From Vitreoscilla stercoraria DSM 513 (lineage in GTDB: Bacteria > Pseudomonadota > Gammaproteobacteria > Burkholderiales > Neisseriaceae), in assembly GCF_000382305.1 (NCBI RefSeq), contig NZ_KB908019.1:124001-188000 (forward strand): a DNA stretch of 64,000 nucleotides. Direction: 5' to 3'. Numbering within the stretch: position 1 is the stretch's first letter; each line of letters begins with the position of its first letter. Shown here in pieces: positions 35,782 to 44,355 of the stretch. The notes below the pieces were generated by a model. That model did not search any database and was not told the origin of the DNA. It worked only from the letters and a program-made list of their open reading frames with translations. Position numbers and translations under genes: made by a program.

Positions 35782-35807
35782 AAGCCATCTTTGTGAAAAG
35801 GTGGCTT
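35782..35807 (+). terminator. Terminator after the panC-linked exported protein gene
   Basis: AAGCCATCTTT / AAAGGTGGCTT stem with one G-U pair and a short loop, followed by TTTTTGTATTTTTG. Confidence 0.85.
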
Positions 35808-35966
35808 TTTTGTATTTTTGTACAGAAATGTACTAAAACCATGCTTCAATCATGTTCAGTGTGAAAACAGGATTTAGCATCGCTTGTGTGGATTGCTTAA
35901 AGCATAAACAGAGGCTTATGTTACAATAACGCCATTATTTAAGACTAAAGATTTTCAGGACGCCTT

Positions 35967-37058
35967 ATGAGTTTGAAATGTGGCATCGTTGGCTTGCCTA
36001 ACGTGGGTAAATCAACTTTATTCAATGCATTGACCAAAGCCGGCATCGAAGCGGCAAACTACCCATTTTGTACCATTGAGCCTAATGTCGGCATCGTAGA
36101 AGTACCCGATGCACGCATGGATGATTTGGCTAAAATTGTGAATCCGCAAAAAATGCAACCTGCGATTGTAGAGTTTGTGGACATTGCTGGTTTGGTAGCA
36201 GGTGCGAGCAAGGGCGAAGGTTTGGGTAACCAATTTTTGGCCAATATCCGTGAAACCGATGCGATTGTGAACGTGGTACGTTGTTTTGAAGACGACAATA
36301 TTATTCACGTAGCAGGCAAAGTGGACCCGATTTCTGACATCGAAACCATCGGCACCGAATTGGCTTTAGCGGATTTGGCATCGGTTGAAAAATCGATTTT
36401 GCGTGAAGGCAAAAAAGCCAAATCTGGCGATAAAGATGCACAAAAATTGGTAGCAATTTTAGAACGTCTGCAAGCGCATTTGGACCAAGGTCAACCTGTG
36501 CGTTCGGCAGGTTTGGATGCGGATGAGTTGGCGATTATCAAGCCGATTTGTTTGTTGACGGTGAAACCTGCGATGTATGTGGCAAACGTGTCAGAAGACG
36601 GTTTTGAAAACAATTCATTGTTGGATGCTTTGACCGAATTGGCGAACAAAGAAGGTGCGCCTGTGGTAGCGGTTTGTGCGGCAATGGAAGCGGAAATTGC
36701 GGATTTGGATGATGCGGACAAGAACGAATTTTTGCAAGAAATGGGCTTGGAAGAACCTGGTTTGAATCGTTTGATTCGTGCTGGCTATGATTTGTTGGGC
36801 TTACAAACTTATTTCACCGCTGGTGTGAAAGAAGTGCGTGCTTGGACGATTCACAAAGGTGATACTGCACCACAAGCGGCAGGCGTGATTCACACTGACT
36901 TTGAACGTGGTTTCATTCGTGCGCAAGTAATTGCATTTGATGATTACATCGCTTTGGGTGGTGAGGTGAAAGCCAAAGAAGCTGGTAAGATGCGCGCTGA
37001 AGGCAAAGAATATGTGGTGGCAGATGGTGATGTCATCAACTTCTTATTCAATGTGTAA
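35967..37058 (+). CDS. ychF: Redox-regulated ATPase YchF
   Basis: Obg-family ATPase (OLA1 group) of 363 residues. G1 GLPNVGKST at 8-16, PNVGIVEVPDARMDDLA, DIAGLVAGASKGEGLGNQFLANIRE (G3 region), and the C-terminal TGS-like domain ending YVVADGDVINFLFNV are all present. It binds ribosomes and participates in stress control. TTTCAGGACGCC, a degenerate DUS, lies just ahead of the start. Confidence 0.96.
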   Translation: MSLKCGIVGLPNVGKSTLFNALTKAGIEAANYPFCTIEPNVGIVEVPDARMDDLAKIVNPQKMQPAIVEFVDIAGLVAGASKGEGLGNQFLANIRETDAIVNVVRCFEDDNIIHVAGKVDPISDIETIGTELALADLASVEKSILREGKKAKSGDKDAQKLVAILERLQAHLDQGQPVRSAGLDADELAIIKPICLLTVKPAMYVANVSEDGFENNSLLDALTELANKEGAPVVAVCAAMEAEIADLDDADKNEFLQEMGLEEPGLNRLIRAGYDLLGLQTYFTAGVKEVRAWTIHKGDTAPQAAGVIHTDFERGFIRAQVIAFDDYIALGGEVKAKEAGKMRAEGKEYVVADGDVINFLFNV

Positions 37059-37067
37059 AGCATTGTG

Positions 37068-37099
37068 AAAAAAAGCGCCTGATTGAGGGCGCTTTTTTT
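37068..37099 (+). terminator. Terminator after ychF
   Basis: AAAAAAAGCGCC / GGCGCTTTTTTT, perfect 12-bp arms with an 8-base loop. Confidence 0.9.
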
Positions 37100-37126
37100 A
37101 ATTGAAATTCAACTGAGGGAGCGGTG

Positions 37127-37648
37127 ATGAGTACGATTATTTATTTTCATGGTTATCAATCTGATTGTAAAACGGAGAAATTTGACCGCACCAAAGCATT
37201 TTTTGCCGAGCATGGCATACAAGTGGTGGGCATGGAGCTCGATTATGAAAACATTCCACCGAATGCGATTGATAAAATCATTGATTTGATTTTCAAGCGG
37301 CATGAAATCATTGGTTGTATTGGCTGTAGCTTGGGTGGTTATTGGGCCAATCGTGTGGGTGTCTTACGCAAAGTAGCGGTGGCAGTTGCCAATCCTGCTA
37401 TCGAATTTTACCAAACCAAAGGCAAAGACATTGAAGCTTTGGCCGAGTATAAACAAGAAAAAGCTTATACCGAATCGAATGGTGCTAAGCGTTTGGTGAT
37501 GTTGGGCACTGCTGATGAGGTATTGGACTATCGTGTGGCACAAAAAGCATTCCCTGCTCAAGAAGTGAAATTAATCGAAGGTGGCTCGCATTCGGGCTAT
37601 GATTTCTTAGATGCGTTTTTACAGGCCGCTTTGAAAACCTTTCAATGA
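37127..37648 (+). CDS. YqiA-like esterase (UPF0227/PF05728-type)
   Basis: A 173-residue alpha/beta hydrolase. YFHGYQSDCKTEKF at the N terminus, nucleophile elbow GCSLGGYWA near residue 65, and GGSHSGYDF at the C terminus supplying the catalytic His match the YqiA/YcfP group. GAGGGAG precedes the chosen ATG by about 6 bp. Substrates are short-chain acyl esters. Contains an LQAA-encoding DUS variant close to its 3' end (37619-37631). Confidence 0.8.
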   Translation: MSTIIYFHGYQSDCKTEKFDRTKAFFAEHGIQVVGMELDYENIPPNAIDKIIDLIFKRHEIIGCIGCSLGGYWANRVGVLRKVAVAVANPAIEFYQTKGKDIEALAEYKQEKAYTESNGAKRLVMLGTADEVLDYRVAQKAFPAQEVKLIEGGSHSGYDFLDAFLQAALKTFQ

Positions 37649-37730
37649 ATGGGTTTTTATTCATAATGAGTGAACTTTAAGTGAATTTGTTTTCTAATTC
37701 ATTTTGATATCATGATGAAGGAGTATGACT

Positions 37731-38282
37731 ATGGCAGCTTATCAAGTGGGTATGGTGGTCGGTAGTTTGCGCCAAGATTCTTTCAATTTGAAATTGGCCA
37801 AAGCATTGGCAAAATTGTTTCCAAGCGAGATTGAAATTTCTTTTGTCGATATCAGCCAGTTGCCCTTGTACAACCAAGACTTGGACAATCAGCCGACCGA
37901 AACAGTCAGCACTTTCAAGCAAGCTGTGGCTGCGCTACAAGGTGTGGTGTTTGTAACGCCAGAACACAATCGTTCTATTAGCGCAGCTTTGAAAAACGCT
38001 TTAGATCATGGCTCTCGTCCTTACGGTAAAAGCGTTTGGGCAGGTAAAGTTGCAGGTGTGATAGGTACATCGCCAGGAGCAATAGCAACGGCAGTAGCGC
38101 AACAACATTTGCGCAACATCGTGGCAGCTTTGGACATGCCGACGGTGAATCAGCCTGAAGCTTTTGTACAATGGACTGATGATTTGATGGATGCCGAAGG
38201 TGTTTTCAATAAGCGTAGCGCTGCATTTTTGCAACAATGGGTCCATGCTTATGTCGCTTTATTGAAACAACAGGCAGCGTAA
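37731..38282 (+). CDS. NADPH-dependent FMN reductase
   Basis: A 183-residue flavodoxin-fold reductase of the ChrR/YieF group: GMVVGSLRQDSFNLKLAKAL binds FMN phosphate, QLPLYNQDLD and TPEHNRSISAALKNALDHGSR are the family motifs. The start at 37731 is chosen because GAAGGAG is 7 bp upstream; the ATG at 37725 would sit almost on top of it. Likely quinone or chromate reductase activity; protection from oxidative stress is typical. Confidence 0.9.
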   Translation: MAAYQVGMVVGSLRQDSFNLKLAKALAKLFPSEIEISFVDISQLPLYNQDLDNQPTETVSTFKQAVAALQGVVFVTPEHNRSISAALKNALDHGSRPYGKSVWAGKVAGVIGTSPGAIATAVAQQHLRNIVAALDMPTVNQPEAFVQWTDDLMDAEGVFNKRSAAFLQQWVHAYVALLKQQAA

Positions 38283-38303
38283 ACAATTTGAAGCATCATA
38301 AAG

Positions 38304-38325
38304 CGCGCTAAAATAGCGCGTTTTT
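38304..38325 (+). terminator. Terminator after the FMN reductase gene
   Basis: CGCGCTA / TAGCGCG with loop AAA, then TTTTT. Confidence 0.9.
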
Positions 38326-38344
38326 GATTTTTAAAGTGTGAATA

Positions 38345-38695
38345 ATGTTGACTAAAACCGCAGTGGTATTGATTTTATTGGTGTTTTCAAACTTGTTGAT
38401 GACCATCGCTTGGTATTGGCATTTGAAACCTGGTGGTGCAGAAATGCCGCTGTGGAAAATCATTTTGATTTCATGGACGATTGCTTTGTTTGAATATTGC
38501 TTGGTTATTCCTGCTAATCATTTTGGCAGTGAATGGGGCATACGACCCTTTCAATTGAAAATCATGCAAGAAGTGGTCACGCTAACAGTATTTGCTTTTT
38601 TTGCTGTATTTTATTTGAAAGAAGGCTTTAAACTCAATTATTTGATTAGTTTTGGGTTTATTTTAGGGGCTGTGTATTTTGCATTTAAAAAATAA
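38345..38695 (+). CDS. DUF486 (DMT-like) membrane protein
   Basis: A 116-residue inner-membrane protein with about four hydrophobic helices (residues 5-25, 38-58, 75-92, 97-113). The segment WHLKPGGAEMPLWKIILISWTIALFEYCLVIPANHFGS-like core identifies DUF486, a single-domain relative of drug/metabolite transporters. Transport substrate is unknown. Confidence 0.85.
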   Translation: MLTKTAVVLILLVFSNLLMTIAWYWHLKPGGAEMPLWKIILISWTIALFEYCLVIPANHFGSEWGIRPFQLKIMQEVVTLTVFAFFAVFYLKEGFKLNYLISFGFILGAVYFAFKK

Positions 38696-38730
38696 ATATT
38701 TAGGCTTGAAACCATAAAGGGGAAAACCAA

Positions 38731-39474
38731 ATGCATTATCGCGATTTATTCATTGTGTCATCGGCATTGGTCACACAATATGGTCTGTTCCCGACTGAAG
38801 AACGTTTGGCGCAAACGATGGCAACATTGGACAGCATTCGCCAAATGGCACCGCATGCAGACATTATTGTGATGGAATTGTCGCGTGAACGCATTCCCCC
38901 GCAATATGAGCAAAATTTTATGCAACATGGCGCGAACCATATTCTGCATTTCTCTCAACATCCAACCATACAACACAATTACGCCATTTGTTCGCCTGAG
39001 ACAGATCCGATGGGTAATGTGATTAAAAATTTGAATGAAATGGCAGGCATGCACGGTTTATTAGAATGGGCGCGTTTGAATCAATATTTGGATGGTTATC
39101 GCCGTGTGTTTAAGGTTTCAGGCCGCTATCGTGTGTGTGCACCTTTTTCACAAGATTTTTACAACCATGAACAATTTGCCCATAAAGCCGCTTTTTTGTG
39201 TCGTACCGATGGTTTTTTACCTTTACACAATAGCGGTGGAACCAAAATGCATTATATGACACGCTTGTGGAGTTTTGACCCTGTGTTGATGCCCAAATTT
39301 GAAGCATGGTTTGAGGCCATGTGTGACATGATGTATAAGCGTTTGGAGCTAGACGGTTATATTGATATTGAACATTTATTGGCTTTGGTTGTGCCGCGCC
39401 AATACTGTGTTTATTTGTCGCGTGTTGGCGTGGCGGGCATGGTGGGATTGAATGGAAACATGATTGTTGAATAG
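38731..39474 (+). CDS. Uncharacterised protein, possibly glycosyltransferase-like
   Basis: A 247-residue cytoplasmic protein. The features are an N-terminal alpha/beta start RDLFIVSSALV, ADIIVMELSRERIPPQYE, and FKVSGRYRV, a phrase seen in some polysaccharide-related transferases. There is no classic DxD motif in the expected place and no neighbouring sugar gene. AAAGGGG lies about 9 bp ahead of the ATG. Assignment is tentative. Confidence 0.6.
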   Translation: MHYRDLFIVSSALVTQYGLFPTEERLAQTMATLDSIRQMAPHADIIVMELSRERIPPQYEQNFMQHGANHILHFSQHPTIQHNYAICSPETDPMGNVIKNLNEMAGMHGLLEWARLNQYLDGYRRVFKVSGRYRVCAPFSQDFYNHEQFAHKAAFLCRTDGFLPLHNSGGTKMHYMTRLWSFDPVLMPKFEAWFEAMCDMMYKRLELDGYIDIEHLLALVVPRQYCVYLSRVGVAGMVGLNGNMIVE

Positions 39475-39547
39475 TTTGTTTGCGCATAAGGTTAGCCCAA
39501 GTGCTCACTATCCTGTAAAATGAACGCCGTTTACATATTTATTTACA

Positions 39548-39570
39548 GCTTTCAGGTCGCCTGAAAGCTT
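39548..39570 (+). terminator. Palindromic terminator made of a different DUS-like word
   Basis: AGCTTTCAGG / CCTGAAAGCT with loop TCG, followed by TTTTTT. It contains AGGTCGCCTGAA on the plus strand and AGGCGACCTGAA on the minus, each close to DUS dialects of other Neisseriaceae rather than to this window's own repeat. It lies upstream of tyrS. Confidence 0.75.
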
Positions 39571-39601
39571 TTTTAACACTGTTTTTGAAGATAAGTTAAC
39601 G

Positions 39602-40900
39602 ATGAGCGGATTGATCAATGAATTACAACAACGTGGTTTGATTGCACAGACTACGGATGCTGAAGCCTTACAACAATTGTTAGACGATGGCCAAATTTCT
39701 TTGTATTGCGGCTTCGATCCTACTGCTGACAGTTTGCACATCGGTCACTTATTGCCAGTATTGGCTTTGCGCCGTTTTCAATTGGCAGGCCACAAACCGA
39801 TTGCATTGGTTGGCGGTGCGACAGGCATGATTGGTGACCCAAGTTTTAAAGCAGTAGAACGCAGTTTGAATACGCCTGAAACCGTGGCAGGTTGGGTGCA
39901 AAAAATTCGCAATCAATTGACGCCATTTTTGTCGTTTGAAGGCGATAATGCGGCGGTGATGGCGAACAATTACGATTGGTTCGGCGGCATGGGCTGCTTG
40001 GACTTTTTGCGTGACATCGGTAAGCATTTTTCTGTCAACGCGATGATGAACAAAGAATCTGTGAAGCAACGCTTGAACCGTGACGATGTCGGCATTTCGT
40101 TTACCGAATTTGCATACAGCTTGTTGCAAGGTTATGACTTTAGCGAATTGAACAAACGCCACGGTTGTAAATTGCAAATTGGTGGCTCTGATCAATGGGG
40201 TAATATTACCGCAGGTATTGATTTAACCCGCCGCTTGAACAAAGACAGCGTGTATGGTTTGACTTTGCCATTGGTGACCAAATCTGACGGCACCAAATTC
40301 GGTAAAACCGAAGGTGGTGCGGTGTGGTTGGATGCTAGCAAAACCTCGCCTTACCAATTTTACCAATTTTGGTTGAAAGTGGCCGATGCGGATGTTTATA
40401 AATTCTTGAAGTTCTTTACTTTCTTGAGCGTAGAAGAAATCAATGCGATTGAAGCTGCTGACCAAGCCAGCGGTACTAAACCTGAGGCGCAGCGCATTTT
40501 GGCAGAGCAAATGACGCGCTTGATTCATGGCGAAGAAGCATTGGCAGCTGCCAAGCGTATTTCTGAAAGTTTGTTTGCTGAAGACCAAAGTGCATTGACC
40601 GAAAGCGATTTTGAGCAATTGGCATTGGATGGTTTGCCTGTGTTTGAGATGACTGGCAATGTGAATGTGGTGGAAGCATTGATTGTCAGCGGCTTGGCGA
40701 AATCCAATAAAGAAGGTCGTGGTTTTGTTGCCAGTGGTGCGGTGGCGTTGAATGGCGCGGCTGCTGCGCTTAACAATCCTGAACACGCACCTGAAAAACC
40801 AGACGATGCTTATTTGTTGACCGATGAGCACAAACGCTTTGGTCGTTATACCATCATTCGTCGTGGTAAAAAATTGCATGCTTTGTTGGTGTGGCAATAA
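39602..40900 (+). CDS. tyrS: Tyrosyl-tRNA synthetase
   Basis: Class I synthetase of 432 residues. HIGH at 46-49 in DSLHIGHLLP, GDPSFKAVERS, the tyrosine pocket around YSLLQGYDF, QIGGSDQWGNI, the KMSKS-equivalent KFGKT (about 233-237) and a C-terminal S4 domain (VVEALIVSGLAKSNKEGRG... RRGKK). The preceding palindromic terminator separates it from upstream genes. Confidence 0.97.
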   Translation: MSGLINELQQRGLIAQTTDAEALQQLLDDGQISLYCGFDPTADSLHIGHLLPVLALRRFQLAGHKPIALVGGATGMIGDPSFKAVERSLNTPETVAGWVQKIRNQLTPFLSFEGDNAAVMANNYDWFGGMGCLDFLRDIGKHFSVNAMMNKESVKQRLNRDDVGISFTEFAYSLLQGYDFSELNKRHGCKLQIGGSDQWGNITAGIDLTRRLNKDSVYGLTLPLVTKSDGTKFGKTEGGAVWLDASKTSPYQFYQFWLKVADADVYKFLKFFTFLSVEEINAIEAADQASGTKPEAQRILAEQMTRLIHGEEALAAAKRISESLFAEDQSALTESDFEQLALDGLPVFEMTGNVNVVEALIVSGLAKSNKEGRGFVASGAVALNGAAAALNNPEHAPEKPDDAYLLTDEHKRFGRYTIIRRGKKLHALLVWQ

Positions 40901-40929
40901 ACATTATTGTCATATTTGAATGACATCAT

Positions 40930-40960
40930 AAAGCGTCCTGTAAAGTTTACAGGACGCTTT
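40930..40960. terminator. DUS inverted pair after tyrS
   Basis: Perfect 15-bp arms AAAGCGTCCTGTAAA and complement around a single G, followed by a T run. Confidence 0.9.
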
Positions 40961-41112
40961 TTATTGTTAACCAAGAGTAAAAGAGCATTGCATCAATCCA
41001 ACTTGTTGATTGGCGCAAAACCGTTTACATTACTTAGCTTGTGTCATATATTTTGTTTGTAGCAACACATGTTGCAGTGACCACCATTACCATACTAAAA
41101 AAGGACGTTCTC

Positions 41113-41694
41113 ATGAAAAAAAGTGCATTATTGGGTTTGGCAACAGTGTTGATGACTGCGGCTTTGTCTGTGCAAGCTGCGCCAGTGAAATATGAATTTG
41201 ACCCTGAACACACTTATCCAAGTTTTGAAGCCGATCACATGGGTGGTTTGTCGGTTTGGCGTGGCAAGTTTAATAAAACCAGTGGCTTTGTCACCATTGA
41301 TACCGCGAAAAAAACGGGTGAATTAGAAGCGGTTATTGACATGAATTCTTTTAATTCAGGTCATGAGGGTTTTAATACCCATGCCAAAAGTGCAGACCTT
41401 TTGGATGTGGCAAAATACCCAACCGCGGTTTACAAAGGTCGTTTAACCGATTTTGAAGATGGCAAACCAGGCAAAGTAGTAGGTCATTTGACTTTGAAAG
41501 GTGTGACCAAACCTGTGAATTTGGATATTGAAAACTTCAAATGCATGGAAAATCCGATGACCAAAGCTTACACTTGTGGCGCGGATGTAGAAGGTGAGTT
41601 TGACCGTGATGCATTTGGTGTGGATTATGCTAAGAAGTTTGGTTTTAACATGAAAACCAAATTGAAAATTCAAGTAGAAGCCATTCGCAAATAA
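41113..41694 (+). CDS. YceI-family periplasmic protein
   Basis: A 193-residue exported protein: signal peptide of 22 residues (MKKSALLGLATVLMTAALSVQA) then a YceI lipocalin-like barrel with YEFDPEHTYPSFEADHMGGLSVWRGKF, FNTHAKSADLLDVAKYP and LTLKGVTKPVNL. The family binds polyisoprenoids and is stress-linked. Two Cys (FKCMEN, YTCGA) may form a disulphide. The start at 41113 has AAGGA 7 bp upstream; the open frame extends further but without support. Confidence 0.92.
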   Translation: MKKSALLGLATVLMTAALSVQAAPVKYEFDPEHTYPSFEADHMGGLSVWRGKFNKTSGFVTIDTAKKTGELEAVIDMNSFNSGHEGFNTHAKSADLLDVAKYPTAVYKGRLTDFEDGKPGKVVGHLTLKGVTKPVNLDIENFKCMENPMTKAYTCGADVEGEFDRDAFGVDYAKKFGFNMKTKLKIQVEAIRK

Positions 41695-41712
41695 TAGATG
41701 GCTTTTTAGTCT

Positions 41713-41749
41713 AAAACAGGGTGTTTGCCAGAGGCAAGCACCCTGTTTT
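41713..41749 (+). terminator. Strong terminator after the YceI gene
   Basis: A 17-bp stem with one G-U pair (AAAACAGGGTG... / ...CACCCTGTTTT) and loop AGA, followed by TTTTT. Confidence 0.9.
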
Positions 41750-41853
41750 TATGATAATAGCCAGTGCAATGGATTTCATATTCATTTCACGCAGGACTAT
41801 GCTTGCTTCATGTTAGGATGGAACATCTTTTTACCTTGGCACAAGGAGTGGTT

Positions 41854-42921
41854 ATGTATGTGCGCAAACGCAGTACGTATCTCAATTGGGTGGTTGGCTT
41901 TGTCATTGTATTGATATTAGGCTTTCTCGTTCACCAGTTAAGTACCATTTTAACGCCTTTCATTGCTGCAGCTATTTTGGCTTATATTTTAAATCCTGTG
42001 GTCAATCAATTGACTAGGCGTAAATTGAGCCGCAACTTTTCGGCCATTTTGGTGACTTTATTTGCTATTTTTATTGTGGTGAGTCTCATTTTGTTCATCA
42101 TTCCGATGATGTTGAAGCAATTTGAGGCAGCATGGCAAAAATTGCCTGATATGGTGCGTTATATTGAAACGGCTTTGTTGCCATGGGTGAATCAGACTTT
42201 CCATGTTCAGTGGGGTTTGGACAGTAAATTTGTCATCAAATATGTGACTGAAAATGGTGAGCAAATCCGCACAGGTGTGACCAAAATCATGCCATTTTTG
42301 GCCAATCAAGGTGGACATTTGGTCGTGATGCTGGTGAATTTGTTTTTATTGCCGATTTTACTGTATTACTTTTTAGTGGATTGGCCACGTTGGTCGGCAG
42401 GACTGGTGAAGATGATTCCGCGGCGTTATTTAGAGCGTTTTAGCCGCATTGGTCATGAAATCGATGAAACCTTGAGCGAGTATTTGCGTGGTCAGTTGTT
42501 GGTCATGATTTTGGTCGGTTTGATTTATGGCGGTGGTTTGGCTTTAATCGGATTGGATTCGGGCTTTGCCATTGGCATGATTGCAGGTATGTTGGTCATT
42601 ATTCCTTATTTGGGTGCGTTTATAGGTTTATTGTTGGCTACCATGGCAGCTTTATTGCAGTTTGGTAATTTGAGTGGCTTATTGTCTGTTTGGGCGGTAT
42701 TTTTAGTGGGGCAAAGTTTAGAAAGCTATGTCATTACGCCAAGATTTGTAGGTGAGCGCATAGGCTTATCACCATTGTTGGTGATTTTTGCATTGATGGC
42801 TTTTGGTCAGCTCATGGGGTTTGTCGGTATGTTATTGGCTTTGCCGTTGGCCGCTATTTGTTTGGTCTTATTCCGCGAATTGATGCAAAACTATTATAAA
42901 AGTCATTATTATCGTCGTTAA
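41854..42921 (+). CDS. AI-2E family transporter (PerM-like)
   Basis: A 355-residue inner-membrane protein of the AI-2E/PerM family with about eight membrane helices: two near the N terminus (WVVGFVIVLILGFLV, FIAAAILAYIL), a soluble loop of about 80 residues (roughly 90-170), then the C-terminal bundle with YLRGQLLVMILVGLIYGGGL and the conserved IPYLGAFIG. The start at 41854 follows GGAG by 5 bp. The family includes a quorum-signal exporter and Na+/H+ antiporters, so substrate is uncertain. Confidence 0.88.
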   Translation: MYVRKRSTYLNWVVGFVIVLILGFLVHQLSTILTPFIAAAILAYILNPVVNQLTRRKLSRNFSAILVTLFAIFIVVSLILFIIPMMLKQFEAAWQKLPDMVRYIETALLPWVNQTFHVQWGLDSKFVIKYVTENGEQIRTGVTKIMPFLANQGGHLVVMLVNLFLLPILLYYFLVDWPRWSAGLVKMIPRRYLERFSRIGHEIDETLSEYLRGQLLVMILVGLIYGGGLALIGLDSGFAIGMIAGMLVIIPYLGAFIGLLLATMAALLQFGNLSGLLSVWAVFLVGQSLESYVITPRFVGERIGLSPLLVIFALMAFGQLMGFVGMLLALPLAAICLVLFRELMQNYYKSHYYRR

Positions 42922-43019
42922 GATGTTTCTTAATAGGATGGCGTGCGGTTGCTTTGCTAGGGGGCGCACGCTACAATAAGCCTCATGTGTTTCTTTTTAT
43001 TTCATGAAATCTCTATATT

Positions 43020-43697
43020 GTGTCTCAATTGATTTTGAATTTTGAGCATCAAGTTTCTCCTGATTTTACCAAATTTTTAGGACAGGCGAACCGCGAACTT
43101 TTGCAAGTCTTACAAGATCAGCAAGAGCGTTTGATCTATGTATGGGGCGCAGAGGGGCGGGGAAAAAGCCATTTCCTCAAAGCATGGGTGGCTCAGGCTG
43201 TGAGTCAAGGGCATTCGGCACAATATTGGGATGCCAAGACCAAACCTTTTGCCCTCGCATCGGCTCAAGCCCAATATATCGCCATTGATGCCATTGAGTT
43301 TCTCGATAGCACCGAACAGCAAGATTTATTCCATTTATTTAACCAAATTCGTGATGGCGGGTTTGGTTATTTGTTAATGTGCGCCAACATTCCACCGTTA
43401 CAATTGTCTTTGCGTGAGGATTTGCGCACCCGCATGGCTTATGCTTTGGTCTATGAGCTTAAAGCCATCAACGACGATGAAAAGCTGGCGGCTTTACAAG
43501 ATTTGGCGCAATCTCGCCAATTGGCCATTAGTGACGATTTATTCAAATTTCTGCTGTTGCATTGGCGCCGTGACATGGATTCATTGGTGACGATGGTACA
43601 GCAACTGGATGATTACTCCCTGATGACGGGACGACACATTACTTTACCTTTACTGAAAAAACTGCTTGAAGACCAAAATGAATCTAGCCATATTTGA
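43020..43697 (+). CDS. hda: DnaA regulatory inactivator Hda
   Basis: A 225-residue AAA+ protein of the DnaA/Hda group. QLILNFEH at the N terminus includes the clamp-binding-like QL-L/F motif used to contact the DNA polymerase clamp; Walker A is GAEGRGKS at 43-50; FHLFNQIRDGGFGYLLMCANIPP is the sensor region. It stimulates ATP hydrolysis by DnaA to prevent over-initiation. It uses a GTG start. The end overlaps the next gene by 20 bp. Confidence 0.88.
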   Translation: MSQLILNFEHQVSPDFTKFLGQANRELLQVLQDQQERLIYVWGAEGRGKSHFLKAWVAQAVSQGHSAQYWDAKTKPFALASAQAQYIAIDAIEFLDSTEQQDLFHLFNQIRDGGFGYLLMCANIPPLQLSLREDLRTRMAYALVYELKAINDDEKLAALQDLAQSRQLAISDDLFKFLLLHWRRDMDSLVTMVQQLDDYSLMTGRHITLPLLKKLLEDQNESSHI

Positions 43698-44343
43698 CCT
43701 TGACCACACTTTAATTGCCAGCGATTCAGACAATGAATGGCCAAAATATTTGATGCACAAAGGCATCGTTGACAAAGCCTTCGTAGAAAAGAAAAACGAT
43801 TATTTTTACCAGCAATATTTGCAGGGTCGTTTGAATGTGGATGAGTTTTTAGAGTTTCAATTAGAACCTTTAACCCATTACAGTATGGAACAGTTGGCGG
43901 TGATGCATGAGGAATTCATGTGTGAGTTCATTCGTCCAACCATTACTGAGGTGGCGCGCGAATTGGTGGCTAAACACCAGCGAGCGGGTGATGATTTGTT
44001 GCTGATTTCGGCAACCAACGAATTCATCATTACGCCGATTGCGAACGAATTTGGAATTACTGAAGTCATTGGTGTGACTTTAGAAATTGGTGTAGATGGG
44101 CGTTATACAGGCAATTATATCGGCGTGCCGAGTTATCAAGGCGGTAAAATTGTTCGTTTAGAGCAGTGGCTACAAGAAAAAGGCAAAACGCGTTCTGATT
44201 ATGACGATATTTATTTCTACAGCGATTCACGTAATGATTTGCCTTTGCTGCAAGATGTGAGCCGTCCTGTAGCGGTCAATCCTGATGACATTTTATTGGC
44301 ACATGCCACCGAACACGGTTGGGAGATTGTGCACACACATTAA
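43678..44343 (+). CDS. HAD-IB family hydrolase (phosphoserine phosphatase-like)
   Basis: A 221-residue HAD phosphatase. Motif I FDLDHTL (catalytic Asp7 and Asp9), motif II LLISATN, and motif III/IV YFYSDSRNDLPLL are in order; the inserted helical cap with NEWPKYLM is that of subclass IB. Its substrate could be phosphoserine, histidinol-phosphate or a lipid phosphate. It starts inside the hda 3' end (20-bp overlap), so translation is coupled. Confidence 0.88.
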   Translation: MNLAIFDLDHTLIASDSDNEWPKYLMHKGIVDKAFVEKKNDYFYQQYLQGRLNVDEFLEFQLEPLTHYSMEQLAVMHEEFMCEFIRPTITEVARELVAKHQRAGDDLLLISATNEFIITPIANEFGITEVIGVTLEIGVDGRYTGNYIGVPSYQGGKIVRLEQWLQEKGKTRSDYDDIYFYSDSRNDLPLLQDVSRPVAVNPDDILLAHATEHGWEIVHTH

Positions 44344-44355
44344 AGGTGAATGAAC

